Source: Shinisaurus crocodilurus (taxonomy: Eukaryota; Chordata; Lepidosauria; Squamata; Shinisauridae). Taken from it: a DNA stretch of 64,000 bases. Under the pieces are notes generated by a model. The model was given only the letters and a program-made list of their open reading frames with translations. It made no database searches and had not been told where the DNA came from. Made by a program: the position numbers and the translations under genes. Shown in pieces: positions 32,840 through 45,303 of the stretch. The stretch's first letter is position 1. Each line of letters begins with the position of its first letter. The stretch spans positions 108,462,324-108,526,323 of the forward strand of contig CM037876.1 of NCBI GenBank assembly GCA_021292165.1, in the 5' to 3' direction.

Positions 32840-34145
32840 ATGCTGATTCCTTAACAGATGTGCAACATGACCCGTAATGATGTTATGCAATCTCACACAT
32901 TGTGCTTGCTTACAATTTACCCTCCGTGCACCCAAATCCAGATGGGGAGGATGATGGAGTGCCTGGGACCAGCAAAGATGCCCCACATTATTCTGATCCC
33001 GTATTGCCTTATGAAGCTTCTGAGTCTTATCGCATTGCAAGGGAAATCCTCCTGTGAGTTGACCCATGCCTGTTTGTTGCTTACTTACATCAGTAGCTTG
33101 TAGAATGGCTTGAATAATGGGAAATGGTGGTCACACCTCTGACGCAGCAGTGCTGAGAATGGTACTGTGGCTAATGACTTGGGGTATGGTGTTTATATAG
33201 CCATGTTTCCTAGCACCACTGCAACTGATGATGGTACCAGTAATGAAAAAAGGTCAAAACAAGTTTTGAAAATAATCTCTTCCACATATTTTTAAGAGGC
33301 AGCAATAAATGGTGCCTCTTGGCAGTGTGGGGGCGGGGAACATTCTGATTCTGAGCAGAAATGGGTTGCTTAATTATTTATATGCCAGTGCATTTGCACG
33401 CCAGTTCCTCTTCCCCTCTAAAAGGCACTCACAGGGACAACATAGAATATCAAGTTAGACAACTGAGGCCACAAACCTTAACCCACAATCTTTTCTTTTA
33501 TGAAGTGGTGTTGGAAAGATGCAATTTGAAGCAAAGAAGTGGTGTGCTGGGCGGAGTGGGCGTAACCCTTCGACTTAGCAGTTCTTTGCAACTGCAACGC
33601 CATAATAATGCCCAGGCTATTTTATATCCCCAGCAAGCATCTCAGGTTCCAAAGCAACCGCAGATGTCTTGCAGCACGCCTGCTGTTGAAAAATTCAAAG
33701 TGGTAGTGAATGAATATTTTTCTCTTGTTAATTATATTGCCGTTCCAAATCCAGAATAAGACATTTGAACGTTCATGGCATTCAGCCTTACTGTAGTGCT
33801 GCTCAAAAACCTCTGTGTTGAGCCAGCCTAAGGATGGTGAATGGGTGATACCTTCCCACTGTTTAAGACATCCTGCCACCTACTGATGTAAGCAACAAAC
33901 AGGCATGGGTCAACTCAGAGAAGAATTCCTCTAGCAATTCAGTAAGGCTCAGCTGCTTCATAAGGCAATAGAGGACCAGGACAACGTGGGCCATCTTTCT
34001 GGTCCAGGTGCTCCATTCTCCCCATCTGGATTTGGCCCTGAAAGTATGGGTGCATGGGGGGGGGGGGGAGTTGTAAGCAAGCACAATTTCTGACATTGCA
34101 CAGCTTCATCATTGATCATCGTTACATATCTGTTAAGGCATCAGC
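32840..34145. mobile_element. DNA element with about 250-bp terminal inverted repeats (about 1.3 kb)
   Basis: 32840-33100 and 33878-34145 are diverged inverted repeats (outer ends GCTGATTCCTTAACAGATG and CTGTTAAGGCATCAGC; inner ends CATGCCTGTTTGTTGCTTAC and GTAAGCAACAAACAGGCATG). A lone end of the same family lies at about 28020-28085. The interior (33100-33878) has a 132-codon frame of unknown meaning. No target duplication was identified, so the superfamily is unknown. Confidence 0.7.
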
Positions 34146-34774
34146 CTTGGTTCCATTTCCCCTAGTTTTTAAAAGGAAATTTATCATTACCGTGTTGGCA
34201 ATGCCACCCTCTCCCCAATGTATTTGAACCTTTCTTGAACTTGCTTTCTTGCAAGTTGACCTATATACAATACATGAGATAATTCATGAGGTAATCATGA
34301 TTTAATTTCAAGGTGCACAATTAACTTTTTTTTTTTTTTTTTTGGTGTACAAACCAACAATAAATGCAGGTAACCATGTCTGCTAATTAGAAAAAAATCA
34401 AAAGCATAATTGTAGGACAATACTTTTATTAGGAATAACCAAAAGCTACAAACCAGGGAGCCGGTCTCTGAGATATCCAGGAGGCTTCTTTGTGCTGAAT
34501 TATAACTTATTGGAACTCCTTTCCTGCTGCCTATAATGACGGGTGTGGATTGCAATGGAGGCTGCAGTTCACCTCCTATTTTTTGTTTTGTATTGAGACC
34601 ATAAGTTGTATAGGTATATGAATTGTTCCTATTGCTTCCTTCCCTCTTTCCACCTCCCCACTGAATAATTTCTTGTCAGTAAATATTTTTGACTTGCATT
34701 AGCATTTTATTCAGTTTTCATCATAGTAGTATCCTTACTGGCTAGATCATTTTTTAAAAAAACTATAAGCAACT

Positions 34775-35156
34775 GAGGGCGCAATCCTATGTCCCTCCAA
34801 CCTAGTCGGGGGGGGGCATATAGGATTGGAGCTGGAAGCGCCCCTCCACCTCAGTTCTTAATGCACTGGCACAGAACCGAAGATGGCCTTTGGTTCCCCT
34901 GTGGGGGGGGGGCGTTCCTGGGGGCAGGGAGGGGAGAAGCAAGGCCCCACTAGATTCCGAGGAATCCAGGCAGCTCCTCAACCTCTCCTACTCACGAGGA
35001 GAGGAAGAACATCTAGACAGCCAAAATTGTTTCTGAGGGCAAGGGAGCGTGGTAGATATCCTATCCACCACACTCCTCCCGCCCTGCATAGGATGCCCAC
35101 AATCGTCCGCGTTCAGAGGGTTGAGGACACCCTCATAGCCTAGGATTGTGCTGTGA
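34775..35156. mobile_element. GC-rich MITE of the 'GCAATCCTATG' family
   Basis: It begins GGGCGCAATCCTATG and ends CTAGGATTGTGCTG, an inverted pair, with a GC-rich interior containing GCCTTTGG and GGATGCCCACAATC as in related copies. Confidence 0.7.
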
Positions 35157-35422
35157 ATCACTTACATTTATAATGATTTAGATGGAACTAATAACTTTTT
35201 CCAGAGAGCACAATCCTATGCAAGCCTACTGAATACATCATGACTTATTTCTGTATAGAATAGGAGCAGTACTTTTATGAGCAATTGCTTGACTTGCATT
35301 TTTTTTTTAAAAGGAACCCATTTCCTCATTTCTATTGTTTATTAATCAAGTTCTGAATACTGCAGCAGCAATGTAAGGGTTACAATATTTTGTTCATTCA
35401 GGTGAGGGAATACCCTTAATTT

Positions 35423-35645
35423 TTTTTATTTTTTAATTGTATTTATACCCCGCCTTTTTTCCTGAAAGGAACCCAAGGTGGCTTACATAATCCTCCTCCT
35501 CCTCCTCTCTATTTTATCCCCACAACAACCCTGTGAGGTAGGTCAGGCTGAGAGTCAATGACTGGCCCAAAGTCACCCAGTGAATTTCATGGCCGAGCGA
35601 GGACTAGAACCCGGATCTCCCGAGTCCCAGCCCAACACTCTCACC
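35423..35645 (-). mobile_element. Sauria-type SINE (reverse, head truncated)
   Basis: In reverse it contains GAGAGTGTTGGGCTGGGACT, CTCGGCCATGAAATTCACTG, TGACTTTGGGCC and a Bov-B-like tail ending AAAAAAGGCGGGGTATAAAT. The extreme tRNA head is missing. Confidence 0.85.
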
Positions 35646-36259
35646 TTCAATGTGCAAAACAATGCAGGGCTATCACACAGAAACTCCTCAGTTCAGTGAT
35701 GTGTGTACAGTGTAAATAGTTGTACACATGGTGTATATTGTGTGAATAACTAGATGTGTAGGGATCACCCATCTGTGTGTACATGTACACAGATAGTACG
35801 TGCGTCGAAGGTAATGTGTGAACACCTCTAAGGTGAACGTATGTTCATCAGTTCACACAACTGCCTTCATGTTCATTGAACCTCAGTTCATCTGTATGCA
35901 TGGTCTGTACCCTGGATTGAGTTGGACTGTAATACCTGTGTACAAATCAGGTATGAACACATTTGGACAATAGCCTTAGTCAGGTCGGTGTTTGGAAATC
36001 TTAAGCATGGAGGGGAGATGGGAATGTGTGCACTGCCCTGCCCCTCCACCCTGACCTCCCCATGCTGATGAGGAAAGTCCAGACTCCAAAGAGAAGCTGT
36101 TACTGCGTTTAGCTGAACATGGGTTAGTGCTCCACATGATTGGGAACCCTAAACAATTGGAGCACGGTAACAGTTTCTGTTCAGACCTTCCTTGGCAACA
36201 TGGGGAAGCCAGGGAGATTGGGTGGGGCCCTGTCTTTGAACTCCTGAATAGGGCTAGAA

Positions 36260-36394
36260 CAGTGTTCTCCAACCTTGGGTCCCCAGATGTTTTTGGCCTA
36301 CAACTCCCAGCATTCCCCAGCCAGCATAGCTGGCTGGGGCATGCTGGGAGTTGTAGGCCAACAACATCTGGGGACCCAAGGTTGGAGAACACTG
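36260..36394. mobile_element. hAT foldback MITE (135 bp) with perfect target duplication
   Basis: The near-perfect palindrome starts CAGTGTTCTCCAACC and ends with its complement. GGCTAGAA flanks both sides (36252-36259 and 36395-36402). Confidence 0.92.
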
Positions 36395-37439
36395 GGCTAG
36401 AATAATGACAGGCAACTTTAGAGAATCCAGGGGCTAATTTTCACCCCCTGGATGCTAGTGGGGGCCAGACACACACACATGCCACTGTCATACCGCTGAA
36501 TTGCTGCTGAATTTTAGTGCAATAGCTGCAGAGAAGCTGTATTTCCACTTCAATGCAGGGTGCGGGGTAAGATGGAGATGCCAGAGGTTGGACCTGGGAT
36601 TTTTTGGTTGCAAAGCAGGTGCTCTATAAATTACTGACCTATGGCCCTTGTGCTGCATTCCTGTTTTCAGAAAGGTAGCATGAGGCCCTGATCCTTCCAT
36701 TTCTCCCGCCTGTGCATTCCATGCCCTCACCCTCTGTTCCCTGAGGGTCAAACTGCATGCTACTTTAAAGCTGTAGCTAGTAGCTAAAGATGTAAACTCA
36801 GGGGAACGAATATAGATCATGACGCTAACATGGGAGTTAGTGGGGAGATTTAAACTTTTGCCCACTGCTGTGTCCGTATCCAGATCAGGGTCCCTGGCCT
36901 TCGCCTGCTGGATCACTTTTTGGCAATGTAAATTGTATCCATTGAGGACCATGGTCTGGATTGGATCCACAGTGAGGGCCAAAGCGTTAAAGACCCTCTG
37001 TCCCCAATGTTAGAGTCCCAATCCATGTAGCAAAGTGTAGTTTAACCCTGAGAAGTCACATTCCATAACTGAAGGAAGCAGCATTGCACACAGAATAGAC
37101 TACACTCCCTCTAGAACTTACCGTAGATAGAATCCCTCTGAGAACATTGGAGCACTAGCAGCATTCTAGCTTCAAACTGAAACTGAACATGCACATGCCA
37201 CAAAGTAACTGTGATAGGCCTTAATGGGGCAGGTATACTTTAATAATCTTTGAACTGCCTGAATAAATAAAGTACATAAGTAGGTTTCACCAAAATTTGA
37301 AAAGAATATATGATATGATGACTGTTTAAAAATTGGAGTAAAAAGAGTAAATATGTCAACTTTCAGCGCTTGGCAACTTGCTGTGTCTGTGGCAATTTTT
37401 ATCCGATTTTCATGACATTTGGCACAATTGTAGTCTTCA

Positions 37440-37570
37440 TCAAGTGCAGATGTACTCCAGATGTTTTGGGCTTCAATTCCTATAATCCCTTATCATTGGC
37501 TGTGCTAGCTTGATCTGATGGGAGTTGTAGTCTAGAACATCTGGAAAGCACCAGGTCGGGGGAGTCTGAA
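37440..37570. mobile_element. Diverged foldback MITE
   Basis: CTCCAGATGTTTTGGGCTTC pairs with GTAGTCTAGAACATCTGGAA across a short loop. It resembles the other ACTCCCA-type foldback elements in this window but its ends are eroded. Confidence 0.55.
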
Positions 37571-37730
37571 GTAGAGTATGGATGCCAACATATTAAAAGC
37601 TCAGCATATGTCATTTTTTATAAGCAATAGAGTTTTGAGACTTTTAATGGCAGATATATATATATATATATGCTACCTGCCTTAATTAAATTATTAAATT
37701 ATTTATTTTCTATATGATTCATTTCAACAG

Positions 37731-37879
37731 ATTCATCAAGCTACTCTAGAATACTGCAAGAAACATTAATTCCAACTGTCCCTGATTACAAGTGTCGAAA
37801 CTATGATGTTTATGGAGCTGAAATTAGTGAAAATATGTTCTGTGCTGGTTACTTTGATAGCAGATCAGATGCCTGCCAG
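37731..37879 (+). CDS. HGFAC: HGFAC exon: protease domain with S1 pocket Asp
   Basis: The 149-nt exon starts in phase 1 after TTTCAACAG and ends in phase 0 before GTAACA. It encodes NSSSYSRILQETLIPTVPDY, then NMFCAGYFDSRSDACQ, in which the Asp of SDACQ is the S1 specificity residue (Asp189), predicting cleavage after Arg or Lys. NSS is a potential N-glycosylation site. Confidence 0.95.
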
Positions 37880-38420
37880 GTAACACTACTGAGTTTCTGT
37901 CTAAACTGGATTTATGTGAGTGAGTGAGTGAGTGAGTCTGTAAGAAATCATGCTATGCGGTACTAAAATGTTTTAGTGTTAATAGCTATTTATTATATCT
38001 ACATATTCTACCCTAATTTGCTTTCATTTGGATTTTCTCAAATACAAGTTCTGATTGATGTTATATGGATGAATTACTTTAGACCTGAGGTCTCCAATGT
38101 GGTACCTGTGGACTCCTCTATTTGGCACCTGCAGGGCTCCATGTCCTTCCTGATGTTCATTTTATGTTTTAAGATTTTAATTTTAAACATTAACTAGGAG
38201 GCTGGCATGCTGCAAAATGAAGTGTCACCCTCCAGTGTCATCTTTATTTCCAAAAATACCTCTGGGAACTATGTGGGCATTTAAAAAAAAAAAAAGAAGT
38301 GCCCCAGAGGCCTTTAAAAAATGTTATTTGAATGCTTAACTTTCAGATATTTCTGAGAAAACATCTAGGGTTGAAATAAAATTAGGAGAGCAGGAGAAAG
38401 GAATTAATACTTTAAAAACA

Positions 38421-38655
38421 GAGCCAGTGTGGCGTCGTGGTGAGAGTGTTGGCCTGGGACTCGGGAGATCCCGGTTCTAGTCCCCGCTCGGCCATGAAAC
38501 TCACTGGGTGACTTTGGGCCAGTCACTGACTCTCAGCCTAACCTACCTCACAGGGTTGTTGTGAGGATAAAATGGAGAGGAGCAAGATGATTATGTAAGC
38601 CACCTTGGGTTCCTTTCAGGAAAAAAGGTGGGGTATAAATATAATAAATAAATGA
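38421..38655 (+). mobile_element. Sauria-type SINE, full structure
   Basis: The tRNA-derived head (GAGCCAGTGTGGCGTCGTGG, then GGTTCTAGTCCCCGC as a B box) is followed by the conserved body (CTCACTGGGTGACTTTGGGC) and a Bov-B-like tail (AAAAAAGGTGGGGTATAAAT). AAACAGAG-like sequence occurs on both sides and may be the target duplication. This SINE class is known from squamates. Confidence 0.93.
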
Positions 38656-38739
38656 ATAAACAGAGCAGGATAACTTTCAGGGTAATTTAAAAGAACACAC
38701 AAGGAAATTCTTGAAATAAGAAAGGAGTCTGCTAAATAG

Positions 38740-40300
38740 AAAGCTGCGGTAGAAAGATTAGAAGATAAGATACAGGAAATCTAAAATGAATGTAGAGTTC
38801 AGAAGCTTAAAGTTCAGGCTATTCCTGAATCACTGGAAAGAAATGATTTAGTAGAATTTATGGAGCAGGTTTTAAAATATTTTTTGGGATTTGATCAAAG
38901 AACTGCAGTGGGTATTAAAACTGCAGTCAGGATTGGATATACAACTGCTAACACACACACACCCAAATCCCAGGAATGTATTAGTAACTTTCCTTTCACT
39001 ATGGATAAAGTTTGTAATTATGTCTAGAATTCAGAAGGGTGTGCAAGTTGAAAATAAGGGGAGAACGAGATATTAATGTTGAACGATATTCATCCAGAAA
39101 CATTGGCAGGCAGAGCAAGCCTATGGCCCCCTAGACAGAATCTAGAGGGCGATAGGATATATTGGAGGCCCAGCTCCAAGGTTGGAAAACAGCCCCGACC
39201 TCGGAGCTGGGACTTGGCGCTCGGAGCACCTTCCCCTGCCCTCATAGTCGGCATGGAAAGAACCACACCGGCTGCTTTTCTGAGGTCGGAGAAGGGGTGA
39301 AGAGGGCGTTCCAGGGGGTGGGGGAGAGGAGACTGGGTCTGCCAGGATATGACATATCCTGGTGGCACTCCAGCCTCCTTCCTTCCCTCCCCATCCAAAG
39401 CGCCGCAGCTAGATAGCCAAAGATGGTTCCATGCTGCTCCTACTCTGTTCAGCGGGTTCAGAGGGTTACGGGCATCCCCATAGGATTGCACCCTAAAAGA
39501 CTTAAATCCATTTTTTCACTTAAAAATTAAGACAAAGGAATATTTATTAGAGTTGGGGCTCACCTTTTTGATTAAATGTTTTTGTTTGAAGTGAATGGAT
39601 AGTAATAAAGTCTATTCAGGAGGACCAACAATTGGCTAGGATTGTGGAAGAAGCTGGAAGTGCTGAAAAAGAATAACAAAAGAATTAAAGTAAATCTACA
39701 TTTTTCTCTTCCGTCCCCTCTGCCTTTTTTGATAATTTTTTAAGATGAAGAATTTGAAAGTTTTTTCATTACCATAAATGTTAGGGGGTTGAACTCCCCT
39801 AATAAGAGACATAAATACTCAAGATGGTTGAAAAAAGAGGGAGTAGATTTTTATTATCTCCAAGAAAGGGGTAGGTAAATATTTGAAAGCACTTCAATTA
39901 GGAGATGTTTACGTAGCTTCTAATGAGAAGAAAAAGCAAGGTGTTGCAATCTTGGTCAGAAAATAAGCTTTCTGCCTTTCACAATGTGATACAGGAGGAG
40001 ACTGCTAAATATGTGCTGGTTAAAGGCTCAATTTATGGTCAGGATTATACACTGGTATGTATTTATGGGCCTCATCATCAGTCTCAAGGTGAATTCTATA
40101 GGAAATTATTGGACAATTTGGAAAAAAATTGCAAGTGGAAATGTGATTATGGGTGGTGATTTTAAAGGGGTAATTAATTCAAAATTGGATAGATCATCAG
40201 AAGCTGTAAGTCATTATCCAAAATTTTAATGAAACAATTACACCAAAGTGAAATAATAGATACTTGGATATTTTATCATCCAAAATAAGATGATTATACT
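38740..40300 (+). pseudogene. L1 relic: ORF1 piece and ORF2 endonuclease, split by a MITE
   Basis: 38800-38950 resembles the L1 ORF1 RRM region. After the MITE (39108-39500), 39770-40190 resembles the ORF2 endonuclease: INVRGLNSPNKR, YYLQE, TLVCIYGPHH and GEFYRKLLDNL in several frames. Stops and frameshifts make it non-functional. It is more decayed than the L1 at 1-4530. Confidence 0.75.
39108..39500. mobile_element. GC-rich MITE of the 'CCTATGGCCCCCTAGACAG' family
   Basis: Left end CCTATGGCCCCCTAGACAG with GGGCGATAGGAT; right end CCCCATAGGATTGCACCCT. It interrupts the L1 relic, so it arrived later. Confidence 0.75.
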
Positions 40301-40523
40301 TTTTTTGCTGACCTGCATAACTCCTATTGAAGGATTGCTTTTTCTTTTCTTTTTTTAGTCCCACATATCAGCGGTTACAATTGGACTAATGACTTATTCT
40401 GATCATGCTCCCATCTCTTTAATTTGGCATTTGTTTGGATCTAACTGACAAGGGTTTGGGGCTGATGCAAGCCCTGTTGGCTCATCTTGATATCAGCCAC
40501 CCTGCTGAACTTCTTAAAGTGAC

Positions 40524-40613
40524 CATGTCATGCATTGAGCAGGGGGTTGGACTCGATGGCCTTGTAGGCCCCTTCCAACTCTACTTTTCTATTATTTCTA
40601 TGATTCTATGTCA
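40524..40613 (+). repeat. CR1 3'-tail fragment
   Basis: TTGAGCAGGGGGTTGGACTC, GGCCCCTTCCAACTCTAC and a final TATGATTCTATG form the CR1 terminus. No 5S head is attached, although the tail is the same as in the 5S SINEs. Confidence 0.85.
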
Positions 40614-40619
40614 TGCCAA

Positions 40620-42760
40620 AAACTAGGGTGAAATGGCTTCTGTGCTCTGTCCCAAGCAGATTGCCCGTAATTCCCCTGTTGGTGGTGTGCGGGTATCATC
40701 TGCACTGCCACCACATCAATAAGGCAAGAATCTTGTACCAATGTGACCTCCAGTCTGCTAAGTCTACATACTAGGCATTTTATCCAGCAATATGGCTCCA
40801 AACAATACCAGCACAACTACAATTTGAAAATTAAGATGATCACACTGGGATTTAACACAATTTTCCTACTTTCCTACTTTGACCAGCCAAAGAGTGACTT
40901 TCGCCAGTTGTGTTTTCCTGAAGAGGCAATAATTGCTGCCAATTTGGAAATGGTTCTTGAATTGTGTTGGATTTCTATTTGGGAAAATTTACCTAGTTTC
41001 ATGACAGTGAGAAAGGAAATGGTGGATAGCAGAAAGACCTAAACCTAAAGAGACAGGGTAACACCCTTGTAAAGAAGGGAGAAAAGTTCCATGTGTTGGA
41101 CTGTCCAAACAGGGATTACATACTACGGTACTTAAAATCACATCCTATAAATTACAAAAACACCTATTCAAAAAGGTAATCATAAGGTATACCATATCTG
41201 CATTGATTATAATCAATTCACATCTAGTTCTGATACATACACATCCTTTACCTGTATATATAACTGCAGAACCATTCTCAGCATCAACATAAAAATGCAT
41301 TTAGAATCACTGAGGCTTTGGGGAGAGAAACATAGGTGATGTTCTCTCCCACTTAAATCATTGCATACATATCCCAAGTCTCCATGTTTGTCACATCCCT
41401 CGTGGTAATTGTTTTCCATGTGTTGTGTTCCCAATATGCCCATTTGTTGTCATCTCCGGAGTACATTGCAGAATTTGAGTCCAATTGAACTCTCAGAGGT
41501 AAACACGAATATATTAGCTTGTGGCTACAGTTACAAATAACCAGAGCATGTCCTGCTTGGGGCAAAAGGAGGCATTTAGCTTCCACCAGGATTGCATTTC
41601 CCCCTCATTTTCTCTCCATTATGGTTTCATCAATTTACTAACTTCTATGGGAATTTCCCCTGAGATGATTGATTGATTGATTGATTGCATTTATACCCCG
41701 CTCTTCAGCCAGAAAAGGCTCTCAGAGTGGTTTACAAAGATTAATAATAAGACAGTCCATGGTTTTGCGTGAGTGACTGAGCCTGCTCAAAAGCCAATAC
41801 TAGAGAGACATTATTTTGTAAAGGCTGTACTCCAGAAAGCATGAACATGCTGTCTTTCTCAATCAACTGTTTCCATGTAGGGAAAATTTGACTGATTGCT
41901 CAGTTGATTTTCTGTCACGAATGAAAACGAATTAATAATGGGTGAGGCTAATTTACCAGTCTGCTGTGTGGCATATTACAATTTGCTTGACAGCACTTCT
42001 GTATTAATAGCATCTAAGAAGGCAGCTCCTGTACCAGTTGAGCAAAGCCAGTCCTTAAGGTCTCTCTGTGTACGTGGAAGATGGGAACTCCCGGCCATAA
42101 ACTGAACCAGAATTCCATCCTCTAAGCCTCGTTTCAATAAACAAGGCACACTCAGGTATTGTCCCAGATGCATTTAAAGCTTTTAAGTACACTTGCACCT
42201 CTTTCAAAGGAGGCTGGGGGTACACCAAAATCTGTTTGGGGTCATCAAGTTTCAGAACATGGGAACCAACCACCGGCACTGTCTTTGCAATGCTGGCAAG
42301 TCAATGTGCAAGGGGTTAAACTCAACCCTGGTTATGTTGCCAGGAACAAACTCTAATTTTTTGTACAGTCCCTCTTCATGGTGTCAAGTTCCAGGGAAAT
42401 GTGGCCGCAAAACTGCTGGTGTCTCAGGGAAATAGTTCGAACGTGTAGGCAAAAGGTGGCACAGTGCAGCTCATTGACCTGGATTGTGTAACTGAACTGT
42501 CCTTTCTCACCACTGACTTTATGGGTGCAGTTGGCCAGATTTTCCCAGGGGCAGCTCAAGTAGTCATCAATAACTCAGAAGGAATAAAGGCTCTGGAAGG
42601 TAGTAATCACAGGTTGGTAGTGCTGGCATACTTCCCATGCATCTGTAATGGGAGCCTCACACTATCGTCACCCTGGAATATACATCAAGCAAGCTGGAAT
42701 CATCAATGGACCTGGGGTCTCACACATCACCACCCAGCATGAGCTTGATTACCAGCAACT
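40620..42760 (-). pseudogene. Possible endogenous-retrovirus env-like relic
   Basis: On the - strand several short, broken frames have features of an envelope region: a Cys-rich segment near 42370-42550, a GTGAAFLDAINTE-like stretch near 41985-42040, and a hydrophobic segment near 40800. Stops and frameshifts disrupt all of it and no LTRs, gag or pol were found nearby. The identification is from general resemblance only. A LINE tail (41669-41760) has inserted within it. Confidence 0.3.
41669..41760 (-). repeat. LINE 3'-end fragment with (GATT)n
   Basis: A GATTGATTGATTGATT run leads into GCATTTATACCCCGCTC and AGAGTGGTTTACAAAGAT, a reverse LINE tail. Confidence 0.6.
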
Positions 42761-42936
42761 GGACAGGCCTGTGGCTCATGCTGGCTCAGCTTGTCTGAGT
42801 GTGGAAAGCTAAGCAGGGTCAGGCCTGGTTGTTACTTGGATAGGAGAGCCCTCCTCTAGTTTCCTGCATTGAGCAGGGGGTTGGACTCAATGGCCTTGTA
42901 GGCCCCTTCCAACTCTATGATCTATGGATCTATGAA
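42726..42936 (+). mobile_element. 5S rRNA-derived SINE with CR1-like tail (copy 3, with extra 5' leader)
   Basis: The 5S-like part starts about 42764 (GGCCTGTGGCTCATGCTGG) and includes GTGGAAAGCTAAGCAGGGTC and GGCCTGGTTGTTACTTGGAT. The CR1-like tail ends CCAACTCTATGATCTATG. The preceding 38 bp (CAGCATGAGCTTGATTACC and neighbours) are shared with copy 4 only. Confidence 0.87.
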
Positions 42937-43199
42937 TCTCTGACTGATAAGAGGGGTCCCCCCATTCCTAGACAGGCAGGGAACATCTAAGCATACTTCA
43001 GAAGCCCAATCAAACTAAATGCGGATACACACACACACACACACACTTGTCAAAATCATCTATATAGAGCTAGGACAAAACCTAAATTCAAACAGAAAAA
43101 AAAAACCTGTTTATAGCTGGGACTGGGACTGATGCAGTGGCAATCCTCTTGTTTCATTACTGAGAAGGACTGAGCCTTCAGTCAGGAGGCTCCAGTCGG

Positions 43200-44560
43200 G
43201 GTGGTGGGGGCAATAAATCCTAAAAAATTGTACTCCAGCTGGCAAAAATCTCAGTGTCATCCAGAGATTTTGGTGGCAGAGCCCAATGCTATGATCAATG
43301 TATTTGAGGGCTCAGCAAAGAAACTTCTATCATTAAATATAGTACTGAATGATAACCAAATGCTGCCAAATAACATTGACAAAGGCAACACTGAAACTGA
43401 CAAGCACCTAAATAAATGGTCTACAAGCACCAAAGGAAAACAGAAGGCGTGACCAGAATGCCTCTTTTGAAAGGTGAACAACATGGGTGATGAATTTATT
43501 CAAGTTAGAACTACTGTGAAATCTTTATACATTTTGGAATGCTAACTACTGGAAGTTTAGTTATGGAGTTGACAAATTTAAATAACAATGTACACTTATG
43601 GTGAGGAAAGAGGAATGCGGGGGTAAAATGTTATATCTACACTCCTTTCTGGAAACCTGCTGATGTTAAGAATAATGCAATTCCCAACACGGGAGCATAT
43701 AAGATCGATGGATCATCCAGCGTGGATGCTCGGCTGATAAGGTTGCTTGTTCAGTAGCTGACATTGTTTATGCATTTTCTTATAAGGGTTTCATTCTGGT
43801 ATGAGGATCTGAGCATACTGTTAGGATTCTAAAGGGCAGTTTGTTACAAAGGATATATACATTTCCTGAATAAACTAGATGGGGCAATTAAAGTGATGTC
43901 CTTTAATGTCAGGGGACTGGGCACGCCCATTAAGAGGAGAAGCATACAAAATATAATAAAAGGGGGAAATCCTTGGATTGTACTTCTCCTGAAGAAGCAC
44001 CACAAAAAGAATAATAACAGTAACTTACTGAAAGGTGCATGTTGCACTGCCTCTGGCAATTCCAAATCAAGGTGAGTAGCAATTTTGTTTGCTAAGAATT
44101 TTAATATGGATGTGAGAGATATATTGACTGATCCAGTGGGATTTTTTATGAAAGGTACTATAGAAAGGAAAGACATTAGCATTAGTTCTATTTATAGTCT
44201 GAACAAAAATCAAATGATTTTTTGAAATCAAATACAATCCAAAAATGAATGACTTTGAACAGGGGGGAATTATAATGGGTGTGTGTGTGTGTGTTAAATT
44301 CTCTGCATGATTGGTACCTAGATAGAAAGACCTCCAGAACTGCTAAACCTATAGGCAGCATCCCCAACTTATCTGATTTTTATAAAAGATTTTTTTAAAA
44401 ATTCTGGGAGAAAACTTAACCCAGGTATCAGGAATTATTGTACACACTATTCTCATCCATTTAAGATATGCACCATGCTGGATTATATCCTCTTATCAGA
44501 CAATCTTTCTCACTGAATCATGGTGGCGGAGATGTCCAGTAACAGTATCTGACCATGCCC
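43200..44560 (+). pseudogene. L1 relic: endonuclease region
   Basis: Around 43893-43960 a frame reads MSFNVRGLGTPIKRRSIQ, the first endonuclease motif of an L1 ORF2. A degenerate later part appears near 44300-44400 (WYLDRKTSRT-like) with many stops. 43200-43450 has an 83-codon frame that I do not recognise. Confidence 0.6.
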
Positions 44561-44821
44561 CAATTATCACTAAGATACAGTTGATGCAAACTGGAAGTCT
44601 CATATGCATGGACTCTAAAGCAGACTGTCTTGGAGTTGTGTGCACCAGCGTAAGGAAATCGACAAACTGTCAATTATTCATAAATTCACAGAAAATCACT
44701 TACTATTATTTTGGGAATCAAGAAATCCTACAATTTCTCTGGCCATGTGCTTGAGATTCATACCAATCCTAACCTTTTGTGAAAATCTTCCCTAAAGATC
44801 ACAATCTATGTAATGCTGTAG

Positions 44822-45245
44822 TGTTCCAGGTGAAGTATAAAGTGTTGGTTATTACCTTTAAAGCCCTACATGGTTTGGGTCCAGGGATCGCCTTCTCCCG
44901 TACAATCCGCCCCGCACACTCGGGTCCTCTGGGAAGAATCTACTTCAGTCAGTCAAAACTAGGCTGACAGGTATTACCCAGAGGACCTTTTCTTCTGCTG
45001 CCCCCAGATTGTGGAATGGCCTGCCGGAGGAAATTCGTCAACTTAGCAGTCTTTTGGAATTCAAGAAAGCCATAAAGACTGATCTCTTCTGGCAGGCCTA
45101 TCCGGTGGAATTTTAGGATGCTTTTAAGACGTTTTCAAGATGTTTTAATAATGTATATTATGTTTTTTAATTAGTTTATATATTTTATGTTTATTGTTGT
45201 TCCCTGCCTCGATCCAAACAGAGAGGCGGGTAAGAAATAAATGTT
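44822..45245 (+). pseudogene. L2/CR1-group LINE C-terminus and 3' UTR
   Basis: The translation contains FQVKYKVLVITFKALHGLGP and, after a frame change, FSSAAPRLWNGLPEEIR, typical of the post-RT region. A 3' UTR with CCTGCCTCGATCC and AGAGGCGGGTAAGAAATAAA follows. Confidence 0.75.
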
Positions 45246-45256
45246 TCTTCTTCTTC

Positions 45257-45302
<46 letters not shown>
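45246..45302. repeat. (CTT)n/(ATT)n microsatellite
   Basis: A short CTT run passes into about 14 ATT repeats at the LINE tail. Confidence 0.95.

Positions 45303-45303
<1 letters not shown>

Larger units (their letters stand above)
32677..37730 (+). other. HGFAC: HGFAC intron in protease domain
   Basis: The 5.1-kb intron carries a long-TIR element, a GC-rich MITE, a reverse Sauria SINE and foldback MITEs. 35650-36255 and 36400-37435 contain nothing recognised apart from GT-rich sequence near 35700-35800. Confidence 0.85.

Noticed and set aside
33361..33759. 132-codon frame as a host gene
   Set aside because: It lies between the inverted arms of a DNA element, so if real it belongs to the element. 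It is reported only as part of that element.
36488..36982. 164-codon - strand frame
   Set aside because: No motif, splice context or neighbour supports it. The length is possible by chance in unconstrained intron sequence.
38421..38500. A tRNA gene
   Set aside because: A- and B-box-like sequence is present but there is no proper cloverleaf, and it continues into a Sauria SINE body and tail.
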